Part shown: positions 44,811 to 60,938 of the stretch, piece after piece
Layout of the letters: every line of letters starts with the position of its first letter
How positions within the stretch are numbered: position 1 is the stretch's first letter
Source: Pseudomonas khavaziana
GTDB lineage: Bacteria > Pseudomonadota > Gammaproteobacteria > Pseudomonadales > Pseudomonadaceae
DNA length: 64,000 bases
Direction: 5' to 3'
Assembly: GCF_019145205.1 (NCBI RefSeq)
Contig: NZ_JAHSTT010000005.1
Span: forward strand, 124,001 to 188,000
Program-made: the position numbers and the translations under genes
Notes under the pieces: generated by a model
What the model saw: the letters and a program-made list of their open reading frames with translations, nothing else
Database searches by the model: none
What the model was told of the DNA's origin: nothing

Positions 44811-47339
44811 ATGACCCCATCTCAACCCCTGGAACTGCTGGCGCCCCTGTCCGGGGTGCTGCTGGCGCTGGATCAGGTACCCGACCCAGTGTTTTCCAGT
44901 CGCGTGATCGGCGACGGCCTGTGCATCGATCCCACCTCGCAGACGCTCTGCGCGCCGCTGGCCGGCGTGATCAGCAATATCCAGGACAGCGGCCATGCGG
45001 TGAGTGTCACCGACGACAACGGCGTGCAGGTGCTGTTGCATATCGGCCTGGACACCGTGAACCTGGCGGGCCAGGGCTTCACCCGCCTGGTCGAAGAAGG
45101 CCAGCGGGTGGTGGCCGGGCAACCGCTGCTTGAATTCGACGCCGACTACGTGGCGCTCAATGCCCGCAGTCTGCTGACCCTGATGCTGGTCGTCAGTGGC
45201 GAGCCATTTGTATTGCTGGCGCCCGATCAGGGCGTTGTCGAGGAAGGCCGGCCACTGTTGCGAGTGTCGCCCGGGCAAGCGTCGTCAGAAGCCGATGAAG
45301 AGGAGGGCGATGCGCTGTTCTCCAAGCCCCTGACCTTGCCCAACGCCAACGGCTTGCACGCTCGCCCAGCGGCAGTGCTTGCCCAGGCGGCGAAAGGGTT
45401 CAGTTCAAGCATTTACCTGCACAAGCAAACCCAGAGCGCGAATGCCAAGTCACTGGTGGCGATCATGGCGCTGCAGACGTCCCGGGGCGATAGCCTGCAA
45501 GTGAGTGCGGCGGGCACCGATGCCGAGGCGGCGATCCAGGCGCTGGTGGCGCTGTTGCAGGACGGCTGTGGCGAGACGGTGGCGGCGGTCGAAGTAGTCA
45601 AGCCTGCCGCGCCGGTATCATCGGATAGCTTGATGCGGGGCGTGTGTGCATCACCGGGCTCGGCGTTTGGCCAGGTCGTCCAAGTGGCCGAACCGGCGCT
45701 GAATATTCCTGAAACCGGTGCTGGCGAAACCTTCGAGCGTGCCGCATTGGCGCGTGGCCTGCGGGCGGCAGCCGAAGCGCTGCAGGCATTGCAAGACAAG
45801 GCCGCCGGCAGTGCCCAGGCCGAAATTTTCCGTGCCCATCAGGAATTGCTCGAAGACCCGACCCTGCTGGAGCAAGCCCACGGCCTGCTCGCCCAAGGCA
45901 AGAGCGCCGCCTTTGCCTGGAACAGCGCCACGCTGGCGACCGCGAAACTCTTCGAAGGCTTGGGCAAGGCGCTGCTCGCCGAGCGTGCGGCGGACCTGGC
46001 CGATGTCGGCCAGCGCGTGCTCAAGCTGATCCTGGGTGTTCCCGAACGGTCATTGGACCTGCCTGAGTGCGCCATCCTGGTCGCCGAACAACTCACGCCC
46101 TCGCAAACCGCCGGCCTGGATACCAGCAAGGTGCTGGGTTTTGTCACTGTCGCCGGTGGGGCTACCAGCCACGTGGCCATCCTCGCCCGGGCGCTCGGCC
46201 TGCCGTCCATTTGCGGTGTACCGGCCCATGTATTGGCCCTGGCCAACGGCAAACGAGTACTGCTCGACGCCGACAAAGGCGAGCTTCACCTGGAACCGGA
46301 CCTGGCTGAAATCGAACAACTGCAAGCGGTTCGCCAACAGCAAAAGCTGCGGCTGCAGCGTGAAATCGCACAGGCATCCCTGGCGGCAATCACTCGCGAC
46401 GGCCATCACGTCGAAGTCACGGCCAACGTCGCCTCGCTGCAGGAAGTCGAGCAGTCCCTGACCCTGGGTGGTGAAGGCGTGGGCCTGCTGCGTTCGGAGT
46501 TCCTCTACCTGGACCGCAACCGTGCCCCGAGCCCGGAGGAACAAGCCGGCACCTATAGCGCCATCGCCCGTGCCCTTGGCACCGAACGCAATCTGGTGGT
46601 GCGCACCCTGGACGTGGGAGGCGACAAACCCTTGGCCTATGTGCCAATGGAAAGCGAGACCAACCCGTTCCTGGGCCTGCGCGGTATTCGGTTGTGCCTG
46701 GAACGCCCCGAACTGCTGCGCGAACAGTTTCGCGCGATCCTCGCCAGTGCGGGCTTGGCGCGGCTGCATATCATGCTGCCGATGGTCAGCCTGCTCTGCG
46801 AGCTGCACCTGGCGCGCCGGATGCTCGAAGAAGAAGCGCTGGCGCTCGGGCTCACCGAATTGCCCAAGCTGGGCATCATGATTGAAGTGCCTTCGGCGGC
46901 GTTGATGGCGGATGTGTTTGCACCCCATGTGGATTTCTTTTCCATCGGCACCAATGACCTGACCCAATACACACTGGCCATGGACCGCGATCACCCGCGC
47001 CTGGCCAGCCAGGCCGACAGCTTCCATCCCGCCGTGCTGCGCCTGATCGCCAGCACCGTCAAGGCGGCCCACGCCCATGGCAAGTGGGTAGGCGTGTGTG
47101 GTGCGCTGGCCTCTGAGCCATTGGCGGTGCCGGTGTTGATCGGACTTGGGGTGGATGAACTGTCGGTCAGCGTGCCGCTGATTCCGAGCATCAAGGCCAC
47201 CGTACGCGAACTGGAACTGGTCGACTGCCAACTCATCGCCCGCCAGGTGCTGGGCCTGGAGGAAGCCGGCCAAGTGCGTGAGGCCCTGCGCCTGTTCCAC
47301 GCGGCCACCGTTGAAACCTCACCTGTCGTGGAGCACTGA
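44811..47339 (+). CDS. PTS multiphosphoryl protein EIIA-HPr-EI (trehalose cluster)
   Basis: 842 residues joining three PTS proteins: EIIA-Glc type (about 1-150, His in VLLHIGLDTV), HPr (about 165-250, LHARPAAVLAQAAKGF) and enzyme I (about 270-840, His in GGATSHVAILARALGLP and EI signatures VGLLRSEFLYLD, GTNDLTQYTLAMDRD). It carries phosphate from PEP to EIIB of TreP. It is a close paralogue of the fusion in the nag operon (56279). Its stop is two bases before the EIIB-like gene. Confidence 0.92.
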   Translation: MTPSQPLELLAPLSGVLLALDQVPDPVFSSRVIGDGLCIDPTSQTLCAPLAGVISNIQDSGHAVSVTDDNGVQVLLHIGLDTVNLAGQGFTRLVEEGQRVVAGQPLLEFDADYVALNARSLLTLMLVVSGEPFVLLAPDQGVVEEGRPLLRVSPGQASSEADEEEGDALFSKPLTLPNANGLHARPAAVLAQAAKGFSSSIYLHKQTQSANAKSLVAIMALQTSRGDSLQVSAAGTDAEAAIQALVALLQDGCGETVAAVEVVKPAAPVSSDSLMRGVCASPGSAFGQVVQVAEPALNIPETGAGETFERAALARGLRAAAEALQALQDKAAGSAQAEIFRAHQELLEDPTLLEQAHGLLAQGKSAAFAWNSATLATAKLFEGLGKALLAERAADLADVGQRVLKLILGVPERSLDLPECAILVAEQLTPSQTAGLDTSKVLGFVTVAGGATSHVAILARALGLPSICGVPAHVLALANGKRVLLDADKGELHLEPDLAEIEQLQAVRQQQKLRLQREIAQASLAAITRDGHHVEVTANVASLQEVEQSLTLGGEGVGLLRSEFLYLDRNRAPSPEEQAGTYSAIARALGTERNLVVRTLDVGGDKPLAYVPMESETNPFLGLRGIRLCLERPELLREQFRAILASAGLARLHIMLPMVSLLCELHLARRMLEEEALALGLTELPKLGIMIEVPSAALMADVFAPHVDFFSIGTNDLTQYTLAMDRDHPRLASQADSFHPAVLRLIASTVKAAHAHGKWVGVCGALASEPLAVPVLIGLGVDELSVSVPLIPSIKATVRELELVDCQLIARQVLGLEEAGQVREALRLFHAATVETSPVVEH

Positions 47340-47341
47340 GC

Positions 47342-47620
47342 ATGTTCGAGAAATTGCAGCGGGCATTCTGGAAAGCCCTGACCCCGGACCTGATTGCCGA
47401 GACGCTTGAAGCGCCGACCCCCAGTCTGTTGGCCGCCGATGTGCTGAGTGCCTTGGGCGGCGCCGAGAATCTCAAGTCACAACAGCGTGTGGCGCTGACG
47501 CGGGTGAGGGTGCAGTTGCAGGATGCGGGGCGGTTGGATGAGGCGGCGTTGAAGGCGGCGGGTGTAGCAGGCGTGATGGTGTTGTCGGGCGGCGTAGTCC
47601 ACCTGCTCACCGGCCTTTAA
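47342..47620 (+). CDS. Cysteine-less EIIB-like PTS protein
   Basis: 92 residues, EIIB-Glc fold: LAADVLSALGGAENLKSQQRVALTRVRVQLQDAGRLDEAALKAAGVAGVM. Normal EIIB has Cys in the position before TRLR; here it reads VALTRV, so it cannot be phosphorylated there. It follows the EIIA-HPr-EI gene with a two-base gap. It may be a regulator or scaffold, or a relic. It resembles the second, also cysteine-less, EIIB domain of NagE at the other PTS locus. Confidence 0.75.
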   Translation: MFEKLQRAFWKALTPDLIAETLEAPTPSLLAADVLSALGGAENLKSQQRVALTRVRVQLQDAGRLDEAALKAAGVAGVMVLSGGVVHLLTGL

Positions 47621-47638
47621 GCCAAGCGCAGATCAAAA

Positions 47639-47727
47639 TGTGGGAGGGGGCTTGCTCCCGATGGCGGTGGATCAGTCACTGTAGTAGTGACTGGCACCAG
47701 GCTATCGGGAGCAAGCCCCCTCCCACA
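47639..47727. repeat. REPIN (family B, long centre)
   Basis: GTGGGAGGGGGCTTGCTCCCGAT and its reverse complement are separated by about 42 bases that include CAGTCACT/AGTGACTG. It lies between convergent genes. Confidence 0.85.
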
Positions 47728-47743
47728 TTGGTATTCAGTGTTC

Positions 47744-49441
<1,698 letters not shown>

Positions 49442-49490
49442 CTAGAATGCACGGCCTCAAAGCACACCCCCTTCCGAGGCTGTCCCGAAG

Positions 49491-53387
<3,897 letters not shown>

Positions 53388-53391
53388 AGCC

Positions 53392-53703
53392 GTGTACAAG
53401 CTCGCCTTCTTCGTGCCCGACAGCCATGTAGAAACGGTGAAAACCGCCGTCTTCGCAGCTGGCGGCGGGCGCATCGGCGACTACGACCACTGCGCCTGGC
53501 AAGTACTGGGCCAGGGCCAATTCCGCGCGTTGGATGGCAGTCAGCCGTTTATCGGGCAGGTCGGTCAGGTTGAAGTGGTTGAGGAGTGGAAGGTTGAGTT
53601 GGTGGTGGCGGATGAGTTGATTGTGGCTGTTGTGGCTGCTCTCAAACTTAGCCACCCGTATGAGACACCGGCGTATGAGGTGTGGCAGTTGGCGGATTTT
53701 TGA
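53392..53703 (+). CDS. YqfO/NIF3-associated domain protein
   Basis: 103 residues, GTG start four bases after the purL stop. KLAFFVPDSHVETVKTAVFAAGGGRIGDYDHCAWQVLGQGQF and HPYETPAYEVWQL match the small CutA-like domain inserted in YqfO/NIF3 proteins, which often occurs as a free protein in Pseudomonas. It is probably a metal-binding or trimeric scaffold domain; its role is unknown. Confidence 0.82.
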   Translation: MYKLAFFVPDSHVETVKTAVFAAGGGRIGDYDHCAWQVLGQGQFRALDGSQPFIGQVGQVEVVEEWKVELVVADELIVAVVAALKLSHPYETPAYEVWQLADF

Positions 53704-53724
53704 TTGGCTGGCTGTATAAACAAG

Positions 53725-53760
53725 AAACCCGCTGGGCCAGTTTGGTCAGCGGGTTTTTTG
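53725..53760 (+). terminator. Terminator of purL and the YqfO-like gene
   Basis: 10-bp stem AAACCCGCTG/CAGCGGGTTT with a 12-base loop, followed by T. Confidence 0.88.
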
Positions 53761-53777
53761 TTGCCTGTCAGGGCCTC

Positions 53778-53850
53778 ATCGGGAGCAAGCCCCCTCCCAC
53801 ATTTTGAGTTGTGAATACTTTCAAATGTGGGAGGGGGCTTGCTCCCGATG
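53778..53850. repeat. REPIN (family B)
   Basis: ATCGGGAGCAAGCCCCCTCC...GGAGGGGGCTTGCTCCCGAT, with ATTTTGAGTTGTGAATACTT in the middle. Confidence 0.87.
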
Positions 53851-54033
53851 GCGTCTACCCAGGCGCCTCAGACCTTTCCGATAAGCCTTTCAGGTTGTCC
53901 GTCGGAACTCGCACAACTAACCTTCTCGAGTCGCTGCCAATTCAGTGACCGGGACTGCAAGCCCGCCGATAGTTTGTTAGTGCTCAACAGCACGCCTATA
54001 ATCGTGCCGCTTTCATAAAGTGGTTCGAGTCAT

Positions 54034-54113
54034 GGTGGCTGTGTGCGGGAGACCCTCGGGTCTGCCGGGGTTCCTAACAACTCGGTCTTGCAGACCCGTA
54101 CACAGCTGCCACC
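54034..54113 (+). promoter_or_regulatory. Structured leader RNA upstream of a DUF6124-like gene
   Basis: Outer stem GGTGGC-TGTGTGCGGG pairs with CCCGTACACA-GCTGCCACC, and two perfect inner hairpins AGACCCTCGGGTCT (54050) and GGTCTTGCAGACC (54084) make a likely three-way junction. It lies about 50 bases before the ATG. Confidence 0.6.
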
Positions 54114-54165
54114 CATCATCTGCAAGTGATGTCGGTAGCTCCCACTTTTTGTTAGGAATTTTGCC

Positions 54166-54429
54166 ATGATCAAAGACAGCCCAAATCCCCCATCTGACTC
54201 TCCGCCCACCGACCAAATCTTCACCGTCCTAACCAACCTGAACAGCGAAACCCTGCTCGCCAACGCCTCCCAAGACCTGGCATCCGTGCAGGCACTGGCG
54301 GGTAATCTGGCTTTTGATATCGACGGTCCGCAGCGTGATGCGGTGCTGGGGATTCATCGGATGGTGGAGGGTATTCAGTTGATGGTGGATCGGGTGCTGG
54401 ATTTAGTTGAGGTGCCTGAGCAGAAGTAA
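54166..54429 (+). CDS. DUF6124-type small protein
   Basis: 87 residues: a Pro/Ser-rich N-terminus (MIKDSPNPPSDSPPTDQIFTVL) then LNSETLLANASQDLASVQALAGNLAFDIDGPQRDAVLGIHRMVEGIQLMVDRVLD. This matches the many small Pseudomonas proteins grouped as DUF6124/DUF3077. No catalytic motif. AGGA lies ten bases upstream. A folded leader precedes it and a REPIN follows it. Confidence 0.72.
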   Translation: MIKDSPNPPSDSPPTDQIFTVLTNLNSETLLANASQDLASVQALAGNLAFDIDGPQRDAVLGIHRMVEGIQLMVDRVLDLVEVPEQK

Positions 54430-54449
54430 TCAGGCGCCTGTGAGGGCCA

Positions 54450-54522
54450 ATCGGGAGCAAGCCCCCTCCCACATTTTGAATTGAGAACACCTTCAAATGT
54501 GGGAGGGGGCTTGCTCCCGATG
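54450..54522. repeat. REPIN (family B)
   Basis: ATCGGGAGCAAGCCCCCTCC...GGAGGGGGCTTGCTCCCGAT; nearly identical to the copy 670 bases upstream, differing mainly in the centre. Confidence 0.87.
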
Positions 54523-54545
54523 AGGCCAGAAAAGCCACTACACCT

Positions 54546-56252
54546 CTAAACCCTGGCGCCGACCTCACTGCCACTGACCAACCGCTCCAGCGCCTCACCC
54601 AGCCCCGAGGCCTTGTCACCAATCAACAGGTGCCAAACACCGCTATCCAATTGGCTCACACCTTGGCAACCGAGCAGTGTGAGCTGAGCTTCAGACAACA
54701 CCGAATCGTCCCCCAATTCCACCCGCAACCGTGTCATCGCTACCGCTTCCAGCTGGCGCACATTCCCTCGGCCACCCAAGGCGCTCAGCCATTTCTCGGC
54801 CTCCTGCACATTCACCGCCACCGGCTTATCCACAGGTGCAACCGTCACAGGTGCACGGGCAACAAATGAAGGCATGGCCAAGCGAATTTCATCAGCAATG
54901 CTGTCCGCCATCGGCCCGACTACTACCTGCAAACTGCCGCCGTTGCCCGGCCGCACCACGGCCATGGCGCCCAGCGCTTTAAGTTCCGCATCCACCGCTT
55001 TGTTGCGATCAACCATGTCCAAGCGCAGGCGCGTAGTGCAGGCACCGACACTCAACAAATTCTCTGCGCCGCCCAGCGCCTGGATGTAAGCCGTGGCGCG
55101 CTGGTTATCGCTCATCGCTTCGGCCTGCACCACCTGGATATCTTCCCGGCCTGGCGTCTTCAGGTTGAAGCGGCGGATGCAATAGGTGAAGACCGAGTAG
55201 TAGATCAGCGCGTAAGCCAAGCCAACCGGGAACACCAGCCAGCCATTGGTGGACTTGCCCCAACCGAGCACCATGTCGATAAACCCGCCGGAGAAGGTAA
55301 ACCCGAGGTGGATATCCAGCATATTGGTGACCGCCATTGACAGGCCGGTGAGCAGTGCGTGGATGAGATACAGGAACGGTGCCAGGAACATGAAGGCAAA
55401 TTCAATCGGTTCAGTCACCCCGGTCAAAAACGAAGTCAGCGCCATGGACAGGAAAATCCCGCCCATCACTTTGCGGCGTTCCGGCAACGCATTGCGGTAC
55501 ATCGCCAGGCACGCAGCGGGCAGGCCGAACAGCATCACCGGGAACATGCCGGTCATGAACTGGCCGCCTTTCGGGTCGCCAGCGAAGTAGCGGGTCAGGT
55601 CGCCCGTCACCACCGCGCCGGTGACCGGATCGGTAAAGCTGCCGAACACGAACCACGCCATGTTGTTGAGGATGTGGTGCAACCCGGTGACGATCAGCAG
55701 GCGGTTGAACACGCCAAACACGAAGGCACCGAAGCTGCCGCTTTCCATCAGCAACACGCCGAAGCTGTTGATGCCGTGCTGGATCGGCGGCCAGATCAGG
55801 CCGAAGATCACGCCCAGGCCCACCGCCGAAAAGCCGGTGACAATCGGCACAAACCGTCGCCCACCAAAGAACGCCAGGTACTCCGGTAGCTTGATGTCCT
55901 TGAAGCGGTTATACAGCCCGCCCGCCATCAGGCCACTGGCGATACCGGCGAGCATGCCCATGTTGATGGTGGTATCCATCACCTTGAGAGTCGAGATCAT
56001 CACCAGGTAGCCAATCGCCCCGGCCAGGCCTGCCGTGCCGTTGTTGTCGCGGGCAAAGCCCACGGCGATGCCGATGGCGAAGATCAGCGCCAGGTTGGCG
56101 AAGATCGCCTGCCCGGCATCGTGCATCACCGCGATGTTGAGCAAGTCGGTGTCGCCCAGGCGCAGCAAGAGGCCGGCGATTGGCAGGATCGCAATCGGCA
56201 GCATCAGGGCGCGGCCCAGGCGTTGCAGGCCTTCGATAAAGTGTTGGTACAT
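54546..56252 (-). CDS. nagE: N-acetylglucosamine PTS permease NagE (EIIC-EIIB-EIIB-like)
   Basis: 568 residues. EIIC (about 1-365) has many membrane segments and the GlcNAc/glucose-type TGLHHILNNMAWF and SFLTGVTEPIEFAFMFLAP. The first EIIB (about 385-465) has the Cys in SVGACTTRLRLDMVD. A second EIIB-like domain (about 485-560) reads LEAVAMTRLRVELGD, with no cysteine. It imports and phosphorylates GlcNAc with the EIIA-HPr-EI fusion upstream. Last gene of the minus-strand nag operon. Confidence 0.92.
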   Translation of the reverse strand: MYQHFIEGLQRLGRALMLPIAILPIAGLLLRLGDTDLLNIAVMHDAGQAIFANLALIFAIGIAVGFARDNNGTAGLAGAIGYLVMISTLKVMDTTINMGMLAGIASGLMAGGLYNRFKDIKLPEYLAFFGGRRFVPIVTGFSAVGLGVIFGLIWPPIQHGINSFGVLLMESGSFGAFVFGVFNRLLIVTGLHHILNNMAWFVFGSFTDPVTGAVVTGDLTRYFAGDPKGGQFMTGMFPVMLFGLPAACLAMYRNALPERRKVMGGIFLSMALTSFLTGVTEPIEFAFMFLAPFLYLIHALLTGLSMAVTNMLDIHLGFTFSGGFIDMVLGWGKSTNGWLVFPVGLAYALIYYSVFTYCIRRFNLKTPGREDIQVVQAEAMSDNQRATAYIQALGGAENLLSVGACTTRLRLDMVDRNKAVDAELKALGAMAVVRPGNGGSLQVVVGPMADSIADEIRLAMPSFVARAPVTVAPVDKPVAVNVQEAEKWLSALGGRGNVRQLEAVAMTRLRVELGDDSVLSEAQLTLLGCQGVSQLDSGVWHLLIGDKASGLGEALERLVSGSEVGARV

Positions 56253-56278
56253 GGCGTGTCTCCCTATTCTTGTTGTTT

Positions 56279-58804
56279 TCAGCTCAGCGGCCAGTGGTGT
56301 TGACAGGCTTGGCGAACGGCCTTGGCGCTGCTCAGGTCGAGCAGTTCATGGCTCAGTTGCCGGCATTGCGCCGCGTCCAGATGACGGATGCGGTCCTTGA
56401 TTTCGCCGATCTGCGGCGGGCTCACCGATAGCTCGCTGACCCCCAGGCCGACCAGTACCGGCGTGGCCAGTGGGTCAGACGCCAGGGCGCCACACACGCC
56501 GACCCAACGCCCGTGTTTCGCCGCGCCCGCGCAGGTCTGGGCGATCAGGCGCAGCAGCGCCGGGTGCAGGGCGTCGACCCGGGCGGCCAGGCCTGCGTGA
56601 TCGCGGTCCATGGCAAGGGTGTACTGGGACAGGTCATTGGTGCCGATGGACAAAAAGTCAGCATGTTTGGCCAACTGCTCGGCCATCAGCGCGGCGGCGG
56701 GCACTTCGATCATCACGCCCAATTCGGGGCGCTGCGTCAGCTCAAGCTCCACGCACAGTTCATCCAGGCGCTGGCGAATCTGCAGCAATTCATCCACTTC
56801 GCTGACCATCGGCAGCAGGATGCGGCAACGCGCCAATGGCGAGACCTGCAACAGGGCACGCAGTTGCTGGTCGAGCAGTTCCGGGCGCACCTGGGCCATG
56901 CGAATACCGCGCAGGCCCAGTACCGGGTTGGCCTCGACAGGCAGCGGCAGGTAATCGAGCTGCTTGTCGCCACCCACATCGATGGTGCGGATGATCACCG
57001 ATTTGTCGCCCATTGCATCCAGCACGGCTTGATAGGCCTGGCGTTGCTCCTGCTCATCCGGCGCGGTACGGCGGTCGACGAACAGAAATTCAGTGCGCAG
57101 CAGGCCGACGCCATCGGCGCCGTTGTCAAACGCCACCTGGGCCTCGGCGCTGGAGGCGACATTCGCGGCGACTTCAACCGTTACACCGTCGACGGTGCAC
57201 GCCGGTTGCCGGGCTTGGGCCTGCTGTTGCTGGCGCCGCAGTTTCTGCGTTTCGCGAATCTGATGAACCTCGGCGTGGCGTGTTTCGCTAGGGGCCAGTT
57301 CCAGGCGCCCGTTGGCGGCGTCGAGCACCACCCGTTGACCTTGGGGCACATCAAGCACTTCACTGCCCAGCGCCACCACACAAGGCAAGCCTTTGCCCCG
57401 GGCCAAAATCGCCACATGGGAAGTCGCGCCGCCTTCGGCCATGCAGATGCCCGCGGCCTGTTGCGCGCTCAGTTGCAGCAAGTCCGAGGGCGTCAGCTCA
57501 TGGGCGCTGACAATCGCCCCCGCCGGCAATTCGAAATGCCAGGCTTCACCCAGCAACGCCCGCAGCACCCGTTGTTGCAGGTCACGCAGGTCATTGGCGC
57601 GCTCGGCAAACAGTGGCTTGCCCAACGCCAGCAGCACGGCGCATTGGGCCTGGATCGCATCACGCCAGGCGTGGGTGGCGGCGCTGCCCTGTTCGATGGC
57701 GGCGGTGGCTGCGTCGAGTAACGCCGGGTCTTCCAGCAGGGCGAGGTGGGCGGCGAAGATCTCTTCTTCCTCGACGTTCTTGCGTTGGCGCGCCTGGTCC
57801 AGCGTATTGCGGATTTCGCCGCGCACTTGCTCAAGGGCGGCATCCAGGCTTTGCAGTTGTTCGTCGACGCTATGATTGCCGCTGTCTTGCGGCAGCTCGA
57901 TGCCCGTCAGGCGGAACAATGGCCCACATACCAGGCCCGGTGCCGCGCATACGCCCTGCAGCACATTGGCTTCGGTATTCGCCCGGCGTGGCGTGGCAAC
58001 GACCGGCGCGTGATGCTCCTCGTGGATCGCCACGGACAGCGCGGCGACCAATGCCTGTAACGCCGCCTCGCCATCCTTGCCGCGGCAGGTCACCCGTACC
58101 TCGTCACTTTCACCAATACCCAGCCCCATCAGGCCGATCAGGCTGTCGCAAGCCGCGGTCTTATCACCGAAGTGCAGCTGTGATTGGCTGCTGAAGCCCT
58201 GGGCAGTCTTGCGGATCAGCGCGGCAGGGCGCGCATGCAAGCCGCCACGGTGGGTGATGCGTACCGTGGCGCTCACTTCTGCGACCGAGTTATCCACAGC
58301 GGTTTGAGCCGGTGCGGATGTACGCAGGGCAATCCGCATCAGCGCTTCACCGACCTTCACGGTCTTGCCCGCGATGGGTTGCAGCTCGAAGCGGTCACTG
58401 TTGGTCAGGATGATCAGGCTCACCAGGCTTTTACACTGGCGCGCAATACGGTCCAGATCAAACTGCACCAACGGCTGGCCCTCGCTCACCCGTGCGCCAT
58501 CCTTCACCAGCAAGGCAAAGCCTTCGCCATTGAGCTCCACGGTGTCGATGCCCACATGCATCAGCACTTCGGCACCGTTGTCGGCGCGGATGGTCAGTGC
58601 ATGCCCGGTGCGGGCGACATGGACGATCACGCCGTCACAGGGCGCGTGCAGGCTATCGCTCAGCGGGTCGATGGCCAGGCCATCGCCCATGGCGCCGCTG
58701 GCGAATACTTCGTCGGGAACGTTGCCCAGGGCCAGCACCGGCCCGCTTAAGGGGGCGCTGAGGGTCAGTACATTATTGTTGTTGGACATGGGCACGGTAC
58801 TCAT
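56279..58804 (-). CDS. PTS multiphosphoryl protein EIIA-HPr-EI (nag cluster)
   Basis: 841 residues (ATG 58804; MSNNNN at 58789 is the alternative). EIIA has its His in VLMHVGIDTVELNGEGF, HPr in GGLHARPAALIRKTAQGF, and EI in GGATSHVAILARGKGLPCVV, GTNDLSQYTLAMDRDHAGL. It is the nag-specific source of phosphate for NagE, giving a self-contained relay. Paralogue of the protein at 44811. Confidence 0.93.
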   Translation of the reverse strand: MSTVPMSNNNNVLTLSAPLSGPVLALGNVPDEVFASGAMGDGLAIDPLSDSLHAPCDGVIVHVARTGHALTIRADNGAEVLMHVGIDTVELNGEGFALLVKDGARVSEGQPLVQFDLDRIARQCKSLVSLIILTNSDRFELQPIAGKTVKVGEALMRIALRTSAPAQTAVDNSVAEVSATVRITHRGGLHARPAALIRKTAQGFSSQSQLHFGDKTAACDSLIGLMGLGIGESDEVRVTCRGKDGEAALQALVAALSVAIHEEHHAPVVATPRRANTEANVLQGVCAAPGLVCGPLFRLTGIELPQDSGNHSVDEQLQSLDAALEQVRGEIRNTLDQARQRKNVEEEEIFAAHLALLEDPALLDAATAAIEQGSAATHAWRDAIQAQCAVLLALGKPLFAERANDLRDLQQRVLRALLGEAWHFELPAGAIVSAHELTPSDLLQLSAQQAAGICMAEGGATSHVAILARGKGLPCVVALGSEVLDVPQGQRVVLDAANGRLELAPSETRHAEVHQIRETQKLRRQQQQAQARQPACTVDGVTVEVAANVASSAEAQVAFDNGADGVGLLRTEFLFVDRRTAPDEQEQRQAYQAVLDAMGDKSVIIRTIDVGGDKQLDYLPLPVEANPVLGLRGIRMAQVRPELLDQQLRALLQVSPLARCRILLPMVSEVDELLQIRQRLDELCVELELTQRPELGVMIEVPAAALMAEQLAKHADFLSIGTNDLSQYTLAMDRDHAGLAARVDALHPALLRLIAQTCAGAAKHGRWVGVCGALASDPLATPVLVGLGVSELSVSPPQIGEIKDRIRHLDAAQCRQLSHELLDLSSAKAVRQACQHHWPLS

Positions 58805-58818
58805 CAGGAAAACGCCAC

Positions 58819-59821
58819 TCAGTGAGTGCGGGTGACTTTGCTCAGGTGACGCGGCTGGTCCGGGTCCATGCCCCGTGCCTCAGCCAGGCCGGCGGCCATC
58901 ACGTAGAAGCTCTGGATCGCCAGGATCGGGTCCAGGCTCGGGTGTTCGGCGCGGCTCAGGGTCAGGTCACGCTCGGCGATATCATCTGGCGCGGCCAGCA
59001 GTACGCGGGCGCCGCGTTGGCGCATATCGGCGGCCAGGCTCAACAGGCCGGCTTGTTCGGCACCGCGTGGGGCGAATACCAACAGCGGGTAGTTCTTGTC
59101 GATCAAGGCCATCGGCCCATGGCGCACCTCGGCGCTGCTGAAGGCTTCGGCCTGGATCGCCGAGGTTTCCTTGAGCTTGAGCGCGGCTTCCTGGGCGATG
59201 GCAAACCCGGCACCCCGACCGATCACCATCAATTGCTGGCAGTCGCGCAGGGCCTCGATAGCTTGAGTCCAATCCTGCTTGGCGGCTTCACGCAAACCGT
59301 CGGGCAGCGCCTGGCAGGCTTGAAGCAACTCGGTTTCCTGATTCCATTGGCCAATCAACTGCGCGCTGGCGCTGAGGGTGGCGATAAAGCTCTTGGTTGC
59401 GGCCACGCTTTGTTCCGAACCGGCGCACAGCGGCACATGGAATTCACAGGCGGCTTCCAGCGGCGAGTCTTCGGCATTCACCAGCGAGATGCTCAGGGCG
59501 CCACGTTTGCGCAGTAGACGCAGGCTGTTGACCAGGTCCGGGCTCTGTCCCGACTGGGAAAAGCCAAACGCCACCTGGCCGCTGACTTTCATCGGCGCCT
59601 GCAACAGGGTCACCACCGACATCGGCAACGACGCCACCGGGATGCCCACATGCTGCATGGCCAGGTAGGCGAAGTAACTGGCGGCGTGGTCGGAACTGCC
59701 GCGGGCGATGGTCATCGCCACTTGCGGCGGCTGACGGCGCAGGCGACCGGCCACTTCTTCCAGCAGCGGGTTCAGGCGTTGCAGTTGTGCCGCAACGGCG
59801 TCGCAGGAGGCCAGGGCCTCT

Positions 59822-59829
<8 letters not shown>
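58819..59829 (-). CDS. SIS-domain glucosamine-6-phosphate deaminase (NagB-II type)
   Basis: About 336 residues from ATG 59829 (MLEEALASCDAV); a TTG four codons earlier is also possible. Two SIS domains as in the isomerase half of GlmS: TIARGSSDHAASYFAYLAMQH, GFSQSGQSPDLVNSLRLL, EQSVAATKSF, KLKETSAIQAEAFSSAEVRHGP. The NagB-II group deaminates GlcN-6-P to fructose-6-P. It overlaps nagA by eight bases, so translation is coupled. A conventional NagB is not present here. Confidence 0.85.
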
Positions 59830-60928
<1,099 letters not shown>

Positions 60929-60938
60929 GGGCAGTTCT

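Larger units (their letters stand above)
53704..54165. other. Spacer with terminator, REPIN and folded leader (462 bp)
   Basis: Holds a terminator (53725-53760), a family B REPIN (53778-53850) and a strongly structured leader (54034-54113) upstream of the small DUF6124-like gene. The piece 53851-54020 shows nothing I recognise. Confidence 0.7.
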
